64,000 nucleotides of DNA. It comes from SYAN01 sp049459795 (GTDB lineage: Bacteria; Actinomycetota; Actinomycetes; Nanopelagicales; Nanopelagicaceae). Within the stretch, counting starts at the first letter, position 1, and every line of letters begins with the position of its first letter. Shown here one piece after another: positions 17,328 to 25,883 of the stretch. Both the position numbers and the translations under genes were made by a program. A model generated the notes under the pieces. It was not told the DNA's origin, did no database searches, and saw only the letters and a program-made list of their open reading frames with translations. The DNA is taken from contig JBMUDS010000003.1 in the NCBI GenBank assembly GCA_049459795.1, forward strand, positions 25,342 to 89,341, written 5' to 3'.

Positions 17328-18761
17328 TTATCCAACCCAGGTATTGATTGGGGAGGAGAGGAAGTAGACCATAAAGAGGCCCGAGACAAGTAGCAAGAGC
17401 GGATGTACATCCTTGATTCTGCCTTGAACAAGTCGAATGACCACATGGCTTACGAATCCAGCGCCGATACCTACCGCGATGCTGTAGGTAAATGGCATCA
17501 AGATGATGGTCAAGAATGCAGGAATTCCGATCCCGTAGTCAGACCAGTCAATCTCCTTGATCTGAGTCATCATCAAGAATCCAACGATGATCAGTGCAGG
17601 AGTAGCGGCTTCGTAAGGGATGATCGCAACGAGTGGCGCGATGAACGTGGTCAACAAGAAGAGGATTCCTGTTGTCACCGATGCGAGTCCAGTACGAGCT
17701 CCTTCACCAACACCAGATGCGCTCTCGATATAGGAAGTGTTTGACGACACTGAAGCAGCACCGCCGGCAGCAGCCGCTAAAGAGTCGACGAGGAGAATGC
17801 GATCAGCATTAGGGACGTTTCCATCCTTGTCTACCAATCCCGCCTCATGACCGATCGCGGTCATCGTTCCCATGGTGTCAAAGAAGTCAGCCAAGAGGAG
17901 CGTGAAGATCAGGAGCAGAACAGTGATGAGACCGATATTGCTGAATGATCCGAAGAGGTTGAATTGACCGAGAAGCTCGAAGCTTGGTACGGCTACAACT
18001 TCGTCTGGAACTGTAGGAACGTTCAAGCCCCAACCCTTTGGATTGACGTTATCTGGTGATACGAAGCTAGGACCGATCTTGAAAGCAGATTCGAGAGCGA
18101 TCGCAACTCCGGTTGCCACCACTATGCCGATCAAGAGCGCCCCTTTGACCTTCTTCACCATCAAGGCGATAGTGAGGAAGAGACCAAGTGCGAAGACGAT
18201 GACAGGCCATCCGACAAGTTCGCCGCCGTCACCTAGGGTGACTGGAACAGGACCTTGACCGGTACGGCGTACGAAGCCCGCGTCGACCAATCCGATGAGT
18301 GCAATGAAGAGTCCGATACCGACTGAGATCGCGATCTTGAGCTGTGTTGGAACAGCCTTGAAGACGGCAACTCGGAATCCGGTGAGGACGAGGATTGTGA
18401 TGATGATGCCCTCGAGCACCACCAATCCCATGGCATCTGCCCATGTCATTTGTGAGGCGATACCTACGGCGACGAATGTATTGAGACCGAGACCAGTTGC
18501 AAGTGCGAGTGGGAAATTTGCAACCATTCCCATGAGGATTGACATGACTCCAGCGATCAGTGCGGTAGCGGCAGCAACCAATGCGAGATTAGGTGCGTCC
18601 CCTCCTCCGATGTACTTGCCATCGGCATCCTGCGCCAAACCGATAATGAGCGGATTGAGCGCCACGATGTAGGCCATCGTGAAGAAGGTGACGACGCCAC
18701 CTCGGATTTCCTGAGCGACGGTAGAGCCACGCTCCGATATTTTGAAATATGAATCGAGCAC
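17328..18761 (-). CDS. NCS2-family guanine/hypoxanthine-type permease (AzgA-like)
   Basis: This integral membrane protein of the nucleobase:cation symporter-2 group has about 12-14 hydrophobic segments. Family marks are EIRGGVVTFFTMAYIVALNP at the N-terminus, ATGLGLNTFVA, ADFFDTMGTMTAIGHEAGL and SSNTSYIESASGVGEGARTGL. These are the AzgA/GhxP purine-base features. The open frame extends upstream to 18899, but that part is Pro/Ser-rich and overlaps the next gene; GTG 18761, preceded by AGAAAGG, gives a normal 477-residue protein. With apt nearby it suggests purine-base salvage. A strong terminator follows. Confidence 0.88.
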   Translation of the reverse strand: MLDSYFKISERGSTVAQEIRGGVVTFFTMAYIVALNPLIIGLAQDADGKYIGGGDAPNLALVAAATALIAGVMSILMGMVANFPLALATGLGLNTFVAVGIASQMTWADAMGLVVLEGIIITILVLTGFRVAVFKAVPTQLKIAISVGIGLFIALIGLVDAGFVRRTGQGPVPVTLGDGGELVGWPVIVFALGLFLTIALMVKKVKGALLIGIVVATGVAIALESAFKIGPSFVSPDNVNPKGWGLNVPTVPDEVVAVPSFELLGQFNLFGSFSNIGLITVLLLIFTLLLADFFDTMGTMTAIGHEAGLVDKDGNVPNADRILLVDSLAAAAGGAASVSSNTSYIESASGVGEGARTGLASVTTGILFLLTTFIAPLVAIIPYEAATPALIIVGFLMMTQIKEIDWSDYGIGIPAFLTIILMPFTYSIAVGIGAGFVSHVVIRLVQGRIKDVHPLLLLVSGLFMVYFLSSPINTWVG

Positions 18762-18862
18762 GGACTTACCTTTCTGTTTTGGTGACGGGGGTGTTTTCGA
18801 CCCCGGGGGAAGGGTTGATAAGGACTTTGGAACTGATTTGGGGAAGGGCTTAACGCTATGCG
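18762..18862 (-). other. Leader region upstream of the NCS2 permease, unassigned
   Basis: This 101-base gap between two minus-strand genes has an unusual C-rich run on the coding strand and one small hairpin (GGGGT/ACCCC near 18786-18802). I compared it with the purine riboswitch core from memory and see no match. The Shine-Dalgarno AGAAAGG of the permease lies at its 3' end. Confidence 0.4.
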
Positions 18863-19543
18863 CTACCGCGAGGTAGACCGAGAAACGACACCCAGCCAAA
18901 TGGCAACTGATTGGCCGATGAGAAGCGCGAAGAGTGCGGTACCGACTCCCACTGTTCCACCAAGTAACGCGCCTAGGGTGAGGACCACAACCTCCAAGGT
19001 GAGCCTGATCCGTCCGATCCGAATTCCGGTTCTCTCGTTGAGTCCGGTCATGAGGCCATCACGCGGGCCTGCTCCTAGACCACATGTGAGATAGAGCGCA
19101 GAGCCCAGTCCGACAAGGATGATTCCAAGAAGAAGGGAGAGGTACTGGAAGAGAGCTTGACTTGGTTTCTGAAAAAGGTAGATCCCGAGATCGATGAAGA
19201 GTGAGATGACAACGATATTGAGCAAGGTACCGATGCCGATCTTCCGCTTCAAGGGAATCCAGAGGGCGAGAACTGTGAATCCGACAAAGATCGTTGCGAT
19301 CCCGATGGAAATGTCGAGTGTTATCGCCAATCCTTGGGCAAGTACCGACCAGGGTGCATTTCCTAATGACGAGACGATGATCAACGCATCACCGAGCCCA
19401 AAGAATGCCAAACCAAAGACGAGTATCGCCAATCGATCCATCGAGACATCCCATGGATGGGAGGCTGTCCATGGGAGATGTGGAAGGTGACGATGCGGTT
19501 TGAAGAAGTCGAAGAATCGTTTCACCCAGGAAGATTCATGCAT
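18863..19543 (-). CDS. YczE/YitT-like integral membrane protein
   Basis: The 226-residue protein has a basic/His-rich N-terminus followed by five or six hydrophobic segments. The pattern GLAFFGLGDALIIVSSLGNAPWSVLAQGL followed by LTCGLGAGPRDGLMTGL fits the YczE/YyaS family of uncharacterised membrane proteins. Function is unknown. It starts at ATG 19543 and diverges from the DUF554 gene; the two promoters share a 12-base palindrome. Downstream it leads to the NCS2 permease 101 bases away, so it may be transported into the same mRNA. Confidence 0.72.
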   Translation of the reverse strand: MHESSWVKRFFDFFKPHRHLPHLPWTASHPWDVSMDRLAILVFGLAFFGLGDALIIVSSLGNAPWSVLAQGLAITLDISIGIATIFVGFTVLALWIPLKRKIGIGTLLNIVVISLFIDLGIYLFQKPSQALFQYLSLLLGIILVGLGSALYLTCGLGAGPRDGLMTGLNERTGIRIGRIRLTLEVVVLTLGALLGGTVGVGTALFALLIGQSVAIWLGVVSRSTSR

Positions 19544-19551
19544 CGTTTCCA

Positions 19552-19563
19552 GAGTCTAGACTC
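19552..19563. promoter_or_regulatory. 12-base palindrome carrying opposed -10 boxes (GAGTCTAGACTC)
   Basis: The perfect palindrome contains TAGACT on both strands, overlapping at the central TA. On the plus strand the box (19557-19562) ends six bases before the DUF554 ATG at 19569. On the minus strand the box (19553-19558) ends nine bases before the ATG at 19543. One site may therefore serve two leaderless or near-leaderless divergent transcripts, or be an operator. Confidence 0.5.
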
Positions 19564-19568
19564 ATTTC

Positions 19569-20300
19569 ATGTTCGTTGGCGCTGGAACACTAGTCAATGT
19601 CGTCGCCATCCTGATCGGGACGTTGATTGGGTTATTGGTCGGTAAACGTTTTAGAGATCAAACCAGGGACTTGATAACTCAGGCGATGGGTTTCATCACC
19701 CTGATTGCTGCTGCTGATGCCCTCTCCAATTTTTGGCGAGACGAGTTTCAGGCTGCTTTTGACGATGGTCTGCCTATCTTGATCATCCTAGCATCGCTTG
19801 CAATCGGCGGACTTCTCGGCAGTGCCATGAAGATCGAGGAGCGCATCGAGGCTTTTGGCGGACGCTTGAAGGCTAGGTTCTCACGTGGCGACAATCAGCG
19901 CTTTGTTGAGGGGTTCTTGGCGTCCTCAGTTCTTTTTGTCGTCGGCCCGATGGCTATCTTGGGATCGATCAGCGACGGCATAGGTAACGGAATCGAATTA
20001 CTACTTCTCAAGAGCACCTTGGACTTCTTCATCACGATCGCATTCACGGCTAGTTTCGGATGGAGCGTGGGACTTTCCATCATCCCCGTAGCGATCTACC
20101 AACTCTCATGGACTCTCATAGGTTTCTCTCTCGGCGAGATACTGAGTTCGATTCAAGTCATCTCATTGACAGTGGTTGGTGGATGTTTACTCGTTGGCAT
20201 CTCACTCTTCACGCTAGGAATCAAGCGCATCGCGATTGGAGATCTTCTGCCAGCGCTTGTCGTTGCGCCTATTCTGGTTGGGCTTCTCGCCAGGACTTGA
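19569..20300 (+). CDS. DUF554-family membrane protein
   Basis: This 243-residue protein has about seven hydrophobic segments and starts with GAGTLVNVVAILIGTLIGLL, the hallmark of the DUF554 (YdfK/YqgA-like) family. GSISDGIGNG and the C-terminal IKRIAIGDLLPALVVAP are also family features. The transported substrate, if any, is not known. The ATG at 19569 is six bases after TAGACT. The 3' end overlaps the convergent alcohol dehydrogenase gene by 32 bases. Confidence 0.82.
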   Translation: MFVGAGTLVNVVAILIGTLIGLLVGKRFRDQTRDLITQAMGFITLIAAADALSNFWRDEFQAAFDDGLPILIILASLAIGGLLGSAMKIEERIEAFGGRLKARFSRGDNQRFVEGFLASSVLFVVGPMAILGSISDGIGNGIELLLLKSTLDFFITIAFTASFGWSVGLSIIPVAIYQLSWTLIGFSLGEILSSIQVISLTVVGGCLLVGISLFTLGIKRIAIGDLLPALVVAPILVGLLART

Positions 20301-21315
20301 TATCGATCACGAAGCGATAGCGAACATCACTTCGCACAGTTCTGTCGAATGCTTCATCGATTGCATCGGGCACGATCACTTCTATCTCACTTAAGAGTGA
20401 ACGTCTATGTGCGAACTCAATCATCTCTTCACATTCACTGACGCTTCCGATCATTGATCCGGAGAGCGATCGACGGCCATCTAAAAGTGATCCAGCTTTT
20501 ATGGCATACGGTTTTCCTGGAAGGCCGATGCAGACGAGCGTTCCATCGATCTTCAAACTCTGAAGATAAGGGTCCAGATCGATATCTGCAGAGACAGTAT
20601 TAAGGATCAGGTCGAAGCTGCGTCGAAGATTGAGTTTGTCGCTCATCTGAACGAAGGAAGAAGCGCCAAGTCGGAATGCGTCGCTCTCTTTCTTTGGGGA
20701 ATGTGAGATGACAGTGACATGAGCTCCGAGGGCTGCGGCGAATTTGACGCCAATATGTCCTAAGCCCCCAAGGCCCAGAATCGCGACCGAAGTGTCCTGC
20801 CCCACCTTCCAATGTTTCAAAGGGGAATAGAGGGTGATGCCAGCACAGAGGAGCGGCGCCACCTCTGGTCTTATGAAGTCAGATGGGACTCTGACCGCAT
20901 ACCTTTCATCAAGGACATAATCGGTCGAATAGCCACCAAAAGTCGGAGTCTTGCCATCTCGTTCCATACTGTTATAGGTCTCGATCATCCCTTTATCGCA
21001 GAAATGTGTCATGCCAGATGAACATGGTGTGCATTCGCGACAAGAATCGATGTAGACGCCGACCCCAACTGCATCCCCAACCTTGAATCTAGTTACCGAA
21101 GATCCAATATCAGTGACTCGACCAATGATCTCGTGGCCAGGAACCATCGGGAAACGCGCTCGTCCCCATTCACCCCGAGCTTGATGGATATCAGAGTGAC
21201 AGATTCCTGCGTAGTGGATGTCAAGGCGAATGTCGCTGGGGCCAAGCGGACGTCGTTCGAAGTCGAATCTTTTGAATGACCCTCCTGCTTCATAAGCAGC
21301 AAAGCCGATGGTCAT
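20269..21315 (-). CDS. Zinc-dependent NAD(P) alcohol dehydrogenase
   Basis: A medium-chain dehydrogenase of the cinnamyl-alcohol/YahK-AdhC type. The catalytic zinc ligands are in GICHSDIH and PGHEIIG; four cysteines in CRECTPCSSGMTHFC bind the structural zinc; the cofactor site is ILGLGGLGHIGVKFA. The FGGYSTDYV segment and Cys in APLLCAGITLYSP also match that subgroup. The substrate is probably an aldehyde or primary alcohol (inference). The start ATG 21315 overlaps the tdk stop by one base (TGATG); a longer frame to 21444 lies within tdk and is rejected. Confidence 0.9.
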   Translation of the reverse strand: MTIGFAAYEAGGSFKRFDFERRPLGPSDIRLDIHYAGICHSDIHQARGEWGRARFPMVPGHEIIGRVTDIGSSVTRFKVGDAVGVGVYIDSCRECTPCSSGMTHFCDKGMIETYNSMERDGKTPTFGGYSTDYVLDERYAVRVPSDFIRPEVAPLLCAGITLYSPLKHWKVGQDTSVAILGLGGLGHIGVKFAAALGAHVTVISHSPKKESDAFRLGASSFVQMSDKLNLRRSFDLILNTVSADIDLDPYLQSLKIDGTLVCIGLPGKPYAIKAGSLLDGRRSLSGSMIGSVSECEEMIEFAHRRSLLSEIEVIVPDAIDEAFDRTVRSDVRYRFVIDIKSWREAQPE

Positions 21316-22010
21316 CAGGCTTTCTCCTGAAACGATTCTGTAGCCGGTTCCGTATCCAGAGCGTTCTGGAAAGGCAAAGTCTCCTTTGAGGAGAATTGCC
21401 CACCACTTCCTTGGGTGACCATGCGCATATGATGTCGACGACATAGGACTTCGTATGCAATGACCGAAGCGCTTCGCGAGGATTGTGTATCACCGACGAG
21501 AACTTGGTCTCCTTCAATGACCATAGTTCCGTTGATTGTGCGGGCATTATGTGTGGCCCTTTCGCCACACCAGCAGAGCGCTTCCACTTGCAATGTCTGA
21601 ACTCGATCAGCCAATTCGACGAGTCGAGCCGATCCTGGAAAGAGTTTGGTGCGAAAGTCGGTCAGGATGCCGAAGGCATACACATCGATTCCGAGTCCAT
21701 CTGCGATCCTGGCGAGGCCCTCTATCTGCTCTTCGGTATAAAACTGTGCTTCGTCACAGATTACGTAGTCGACCCGATCGCCTATCGATAATCTCTCAAC
21801 GACATATCTATGGATATCGAATGCAGGAACGACTTCGATTGCTTCTGATCGAAGACCGAGCCGGGAAGAGATAGTTCCGCTTCCAGCCCTATCTTGTGAA
21901 GTGAATATAAGTCCGGTCCTTCCGCGACTACTGTGATTGTGGGCGGTCTGTAAAGCCAAGGTTGACTTTCCAGAGTCCATAGTTCCGCAGTAATAGATCA
22001 ACTCAGCCAC
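21315..22010 (-). CDS. tdk: Thymidine kinase, type II (TK1-like)
   Basis: Tdk phosphorylates thymidine for salvage. It has the P-loop GTMDSGKST (9-17), the Walker B motif DEAQF (86-90), and a C-terminal zinc-binding lasso with CWCGERATHNAR and a later CRRHH. At 231 residues it is slightly longer than average, with a short extra C-terminal tail. GTG start at 22010 with GGGAG just upstream. It is the first gene of a pair with the alcohol dehydrogenase. Confidence 0.94.
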   Translation of the reverse strand: MAELIYYCGTMDSGKSTLALQTAHNHSSRGRTGLIFTSQDRAGSGTISSRLGLRSEAIEVVPAFDIHRYVVERLSIGDRVDYVICDEAQFYTEEQIEGLARIADGLGIDVYAFGILTDFRTKLFPGSARLVELADRVQTLQVEALCWCGERATHNARTINGTMVIEGDQVLVGDTQSSRSASVIAYEVLCRRHHMRMVTQGSGGQFSSKETLPFQNALDTEPATESFQEKA

Positions 22011-22058
22011 GGACCGCTCCCATCAAGACCTCTGCTCTGAGTCCAAACCTATCGGAGC

Positions 22059-22610
22059 TCATTGGACAACGAGTGCTTCAATCGGAAGATTCGCATTTCT
22101 CGTCAACAATCGTTGACGACCGCCTAATCCACCTAGTTCCAAAAGACAGCCGAATCCCGTTGGGATGGCGCCAGCCTTGTCAATCAGATCCAGGCTTGCA
22201 ACCGCTGTACCGCCCGTGGCAAGCACATCATCGATCACGCCCACCTTGATGCCGTCTCGAAGGAGATGCTGGTGAACCTGTAACTCGTCTTCACCGTACT
22301 CCAATGCGTACCTGACCGAATGGACCGCACGGGGAGATTTACCGGGCTTTCGAAGCGGAATGAAACCGATGCCTAGTGTTGAGGCGACTGCGGCACCCAA
22401 TATGAATCCCCTTGCTTCGATACCCGCAATAGCATCACTCTCAGTTCCATCAAAAAACGTTGCTAAGAGATCGATACTTCTTTTGAGAGCCGGTCCATCT
22501 GCCAAGAGTGGAGTTATGTCTTTGAAGAGAATCCCCGGCTTCGGGTAATCGGGTACCGCCGCAATGTACTTATCGAGATCAATTGGGAGTCCATCTGGCT
22601 GATTTGCCAC
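22059..22610 (-). CDS. apt: Adenine phosphoribosyltransferase
   Basis: Apt converts adenine and PRPP to AMP. The PRPP-binding motif VGVIDDVLATGGT (123-135) and the N-terminal PDYPKPGILFKDITPLL match the family closely. At 183 residues it has normal length. The GTG start at 22610 is preceded by GAGGGGG. In many actinobacteria apt sits between secF and relA; here it lies between tRNA-Leu and tdk, grouping nucleobase and nucleoside salvage genes. Confidence 0.95.
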   Translation of the reverse strand: MANQPDGLPIDLDKYIAAVPDYPKPGILFKDITPLLADGPALKRSIDLLATFFDGTESDAIAGIEARGFILGAAVASTLGIGFIPLRKPGKSPRAVHSVRYALEYGEDELQVHQHLLRDGIKVGVIDDVLATGGTAVASLDLIDKAGAIPTGFGCLLELGGLGGRQRLLTRNANLPIEALVVQ

Positions 22611-22642
22611 AACGACCCCCTCATATAAGCGAAGAGTGAACG

Positions 22643-22727
22643 TGTCCGAACGGGGACTTGAACCCCGAAGCCCTTATCGGGCACTAGCACCTCAAGCTAG
22701 CGCGTCTGCCAATTCCGCCACCCGGAC
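22643..22727 (-). tRNA. tRNA-Leu (anticodon GAG)
   Basis: The minus strand folds as a class II tRNA of 85 bases: acceptor stem GTCCGGG pairing with TTCGGAC, D-arm GGCGGAATTGGCAGACGC, anticodon stem CTAGC/GCTAG around loop TTGAGGT, an extended variable arm, and the T-arm loop GGGGTTCAAGTCCCC. Anticodon GAG reads CUU/CUC leucine codons. CCA is not encoded. Confidence 0.95.
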
Positions 22728-22757
22728 GTGAGCGAGAACCCTATCACCGAGGCGCAA

Positions 22758-22763
22758 TACCCT
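22758..22763 (+). promoter_or_regulatory. Predicted leaderless -10 box of the M20 peptidase gene (TACCCT)
   Basis: TACCCT ends six bases before ATG 22770. It matches only the weak TANNNT consensus, and its support comes from the same geometry at other genes here. Confidence 0.4.
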
Positions 22764-22769
22764 TCACCC

Positions 22770-24098
22770 ATGACGAAGAACGCATTCACTGAGGAAGAGT
22801 TGACCAACCTTGAAACGGAGACGGTGCGGATATGTCAAGAGTTGATTCGGATTCCCAGCGTCAACTTCGGTGAGGGCAAGGGAGACGAAAAGGCAGTTGC
22901 TGAATTTGTCGCCTCTCTCTTGTCCGAGGTCGGTATCAAGAATGAGATTATCGAAACTGGCTCCAATCGACTCAATGTCGTAGCCAGGATCAAGGGTCAG
23001 GATTCGGCAAGACCAGGACTTGTGCTGCACGGTCATATCGATGTCGTTCCGGTGAATGCCGACGATTGGAGTGTCGATCCCTTCGGCGGGATCATCAAAG
23101 ATGGTTGTGTCTGGGGTCGCGGTGCTGTCGACATGAAGAATATGGACGCGATGATATTGGCGATCGTCCGGATGTGGGCGCGTTCGGGATATCAACCTCC
23201 ACGAGATATCGTGCTTGCCTTTTTTGCAGATGAGGAGGCAGGCTCGATCTACGGGAGTCGGTGGCTGGTAAAGAATCGTCCCGAACTTTTCGAAGGTTGT
23301 TCCGAAGCGGTCTCGGAGGTTGGAGGGTTCTCACTCACTCTGCCTAACGGCAAGCGGCTCTATCTCATCGAAAGCGCTGAGAAGGGAATCCATTGGATGA
23401 AACTCAACGCCAAAGGCACCGCGAGTCATGGATCAATGATCACTACCGATAACGCGATCGTGAAACTCTCTGAAGCTCTTTCAAGGATTGGAAGCTTCTC
23501 GTGGCCAGAACGTGCCACCAAGACAGCGAGCATTCTCATGCAGAAAGTTGCGGAGGCGATGGGGGAGACTTTCGATGGAAAGAATCTTCGTAGTTACCTT
23601 AAGTACTTCGGCGGAATGACCAAGATGATCGGAGCCACGCTCCAGAACACAGCTAATCCTTCGATGCTGGAAGCTGGCTATAAGGCGAACGTCGTACCTG
23701 GAGGTGCCTCAGCTGTCGTCGATGGAAGATTCCTTCCTGGATTCGAAGAAGAAATGAACGCCACGCTGCAAAATCTTGTCGGTCCTCATGTTGAAATCGA
23801 AACCTTGGTGCGGGATAAGGCTCTTGAATTCGATTTCTCTGGTCCCATCGTCGACGCCATGTGTGAAGCGATTCGGCATGAAGACCCCGAAGGGGTGCCA
23901 GTTCCATATTTGATGAGTGGTGGCACTGATAACAAGGCACTATCTGATTTGGGTATCACCGGGTTCGGTTTCAGCCCGCTCAAGATTCCAGCCGACTTGG
24001 ACTTCATGTCGCTCTTTCACGGCGTCGATGAGCGAGTACCCATCGATGGTCTCCACTTTGGCGTAAGGGCGCTACACAGATTCTTGTTGAATGCCTGA
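22770..24098 (+). CDS. M20/M25/M40-family metallopeptidase
   Basis: A 442-residue di-zinc amidohydrolase of the M20 family (ArgE/DapE/carboxypeptidase group). Metal ligands are visible in LVLHGHIDVVP, WGRGAVDMKN and the catalytic DEEAGS; a lid/dimerisation domain follows, and GGTDNKAL lies near the C-terminus. The substrate cannot be deduced; actinobacterial members are often annotated as dipeptidases. ATG 22770 is chosen because an upstream GTG at 22728 abuts the tRNA and would add 14 unrelated residues. Confidence 0.88.
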   Translation: MTKNAFTEEELTNLETETVRICQELIRIPSVNFGEGKGDEKAVAEFVASLLSEVGIKNEIIETGSNRLNVVARIKGQDSARPGLVLHGHIDVVPVNADDWSVDPFGGIIKDGCVWGRGAVDMKNMDAMILAIVRMWARSGYQPPRDIVLAFFADEEAGSIYGSRWLVKNRPELFEGCSEAVSEVGGFSLTLPNGKRLYLIESAEKGIHWMKLNAKGTASHGSMITTDNAIVKLSEALSRIGSFSWPERATKTASILMQKVAEAMGETFDGKNLRSYLKYFGGMTKMIGATLQNTANPSMLEAGYKANVVPGGASAVVDGRFLPGFEEEMNATLQNLVGPHVEIETLVRDKALEFDFSGPIVDAMCEAIRHEDPEGVPVPYLMSGGTDNKALSDLGITGFGFSPLKIPADLDFMSLFHGVDERVPIDGLHFGVRALHRFLLNA

Positions 24099-24115
24099 TT
24101 TCATCGAAGATTAGT

Positions 24116-25078
24116 TCAATCGCCGACTTCACTTTGGGAAGAAACCTCGTCGAGTGCGCTGCTTACTTGCGCAGGGATCTCAACTTCTTCGCTTCGCAAT
24201 ATTCCCTTTAATTGGGCACCGGTGCGCGCTCCAACAATCGATGCACTGACTCCTTTGCGATCACGAATCCACGCGACGGCCACTTCTAGAGGAGATAACC
24301 CGAGACCATCGGCAGCAACCATCACCGCTTGAGTGATGGTTCGAGCCCGCTTGTTTAAGTATGGCGCGATGAACGAGGCGAAGTGTTGAGACGCTCCCCG
24401 AGAATCGATGGGCATTCCTTCTTGATATTTCCCAGTCAAGACTCCTCTTCCCAAAGGTGACCATGCCAAGAAGCCAACGCCCATCTCCTGGGCAGCCGGA
24501 AGAACTTCATTCTCCACCTGCCTATTAAGAAGGGAATATTCATTCTGTAGTGACGAAATAGCTACTTTCCCTAAGAAGGGGTTCTGAATCGTTACCGCTC
24601 GAGCACTTTGCCAACCGTTGAAATTCGAGACCCCCACATAGCGCACACGACCTGACGCGACTGCGTAATCTAGAGCAGAGAGTGTCTCTTCTATCCTGGT
24701 CTCGTCGTCATAAGCATGGATCTGCCAGAGATCAACGGTATCGACACCTAACCGAGAGAGTGAACGATCAAGATCGGAAAGTAGGGAAGCCCTTGAGTTA
24801 TCAACCTTCCGTTGGCCATCCTTGAATGAGATTCCAGCCTTCGTGGCGATGATGAGCTCCTCCCGGGAGACGAGAGTCCCGATGAAACCGCCGATCACGC
24901 GTTCACTATCGCCGTCTCCATAGATCGCTGCCGAGTCGATGAGATTTCCACCAGCGTCAAGGAAGGACCTCAATTGGTTCGCGGCTTCATGTTCGTCCGT
25001 ATCGCGACCCCAGGTCATTGTTCCCAGGGCAATCCTGCTGACATGCAATCCGCTGGTTCCTAAACGTCGCTTAAGCAT
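24116..25078 (-). CDS. Aldo/keto reductase
   Basis: The 320-residue protein is an NADPH-dependent (alpha/beta)8-barrel reductase. It has the N-terminal strand LGTSGLHVSRIALGTMTWG, the catalytic tetrad elements DSAAIYGDG (Asp, Tyr), KAGI (Lys) and IHAYDD (His), and the C-terminal ASIVGARTGAQL cofactor site. It belongs to the potassium-channel-beta-like/YajO-Tas group. The ATG at 25078 follows TAATCT by seven bases. Substrate unknown. It converges on the M20 gene with 17 bases between stops. Confidence 0.88.
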   Translation of the reverse strand: MLKRRLGTSGLHVSRIALGTMTWGRDTDEHEAANQLRSFLDAGGNLIDSAAIYGDGDSERVIGGFIGTLVSREELIIATKAGISFKDGQRKVDNSRASLLSDLDRSLSRLGVDTVDLWQIHAYDDETRIEETLSALDYAVASGRVRYVGVSNFNGWQSARAVTIQNPFLGKVAISSLQNEYSLLNRQVENEVLPAAQEMGVGFLAWSPLGRGVLTGKYQEGMPIDSRGASQHFASFIAPYLNKRARTITQAVMVAADGLGLSPLEVAVAWIRDRKGVSASIVGARTGAQLKGILRSEEVEIPAQVSSALDEVSSQSEVGD

Positions 25079-25085
25079 TTGCGCA

Positions 25086-25091
25086 AGATTA
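25086..25091 (-). promoter_or_regulatory. Predicted leaderless -10 box of the aldo/keto reductase gene (TAATCT)
   Basis: On the minus strand TAATCT ends seven bases before ATG 25078, the same box and spacing as at metH. No Shine-Dalgarno is seen. Confidence 0.5.
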
Positions 25092-25241
25092 TTGCTCTAG
25101 TTTCATTCCTCAAGGCTGACACCCGGCCAGAGAAGGTCTTTCTTGATTGACCGGTGGGTCCCTTCAAGGATGGAGAAGTACCCTTGCGAAATGACTCCAC
25201 TACGTAGGTCGACAAGGGACTCGTTACGGGAGCCACGGCAT

Positions 25242-25883
25242 ATGAAGAGATTCCTGATCGTCCGCCACGCAGAGTCGACGGCCAATACGGAAGGGATACT
25301 AGCTGGACGCATAGATCCGACAGCGTTGACTGCCAGTGGAAGAGATGCGGCGGCGAAACTGAATACGGTCATTGCCGAATTCAACCCTGAGATCGCGAAG
25401 GTTTCACCCATGCTTCGGTGCCGACAGACGATCGAATTAGCCGGCCTTCTTGACTACCACCTTGATGACCGCTTGATTGAGATGGATTATGGGAGTTGGA
25501 GCGGTCGCTCTTTGAAATCCTTATCCCGAAAACGCGAGTGGCGAGAAATACAAGAGAGACCGGACAACTTCACCTTCCCTCGCGGCGAATCGTTCGCACA
25601 GGCTTGGGACCGAATCGGAGAACTTTTGGGTGATCTTGATGTGTCAGCGAATGAAAAGTTCTTATTGGTGACCCACGGAGATATCTCAAGAATGATCATC
25701 GCTCGGCTATTGGGCTTTCCGCTCAACGATTTCCAACGCTTTATGATCCAGCCGGGTTCTCATTCATTGATTTCGTCGAATGGTCGGGATAAGACGACAG
25801 TCGGCTATCTCAATCGGATTGAACCTATGAAGGGATCAGACAGGGGTTCTTCAGATGTGACATTCAAAGTCGGTGGCGAATGA
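25242..25883 (+). CDS. Histidine phosphatase-superfamily protein (MSMEG_4193-type putative phosphomutase)
   Basis: This 213-residue protein carries the phosphohistidine motif LIVRHAEST (His9) and a second catalytic histidine in LVTHGDISRMI, with EMDYGSWSG between. It is the phosphoglycerate-mutase-like protein usually found beside the DUF3090 and SCO1664-type genes in actinobacteria. Its substrate is unknown. ATG 25242 with GGGAG (25229-25233) fixes the start; a longer frame to 25143 lacks family similarity. The stop overlaps the next start by four bases, so it is the first gene of a four-gene module leading to mshC. Confidence 0.87.
   Translation: MKRFLIVRHAESTANTEGILAGRIDPTALTASGRDAAAKLNTVIAEFNPEIAKVSPMLRCRQTIELAGLLDYHLDDRLIEMDYGSWSGRSLKSLSRKREWREIQERPDNFTFPRGESFAQAWDRIGELLGDLDVSANEKFLLVTHGDISRMIIARLLGFPLNDFQRFMIQPGSHSLISSNGRDKTTVGYLNRIEPMKGSDRGSSDVTFKVGGE

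Noticed and set aside
18762..18899. N-terminal extension of the NCS2 permease
   Set aside because: The added 46 residues are Pro/Ser/Lys-rich, overlap the upstream gene, and lie before a good Shine-Dalgarno and GTG at 18761.
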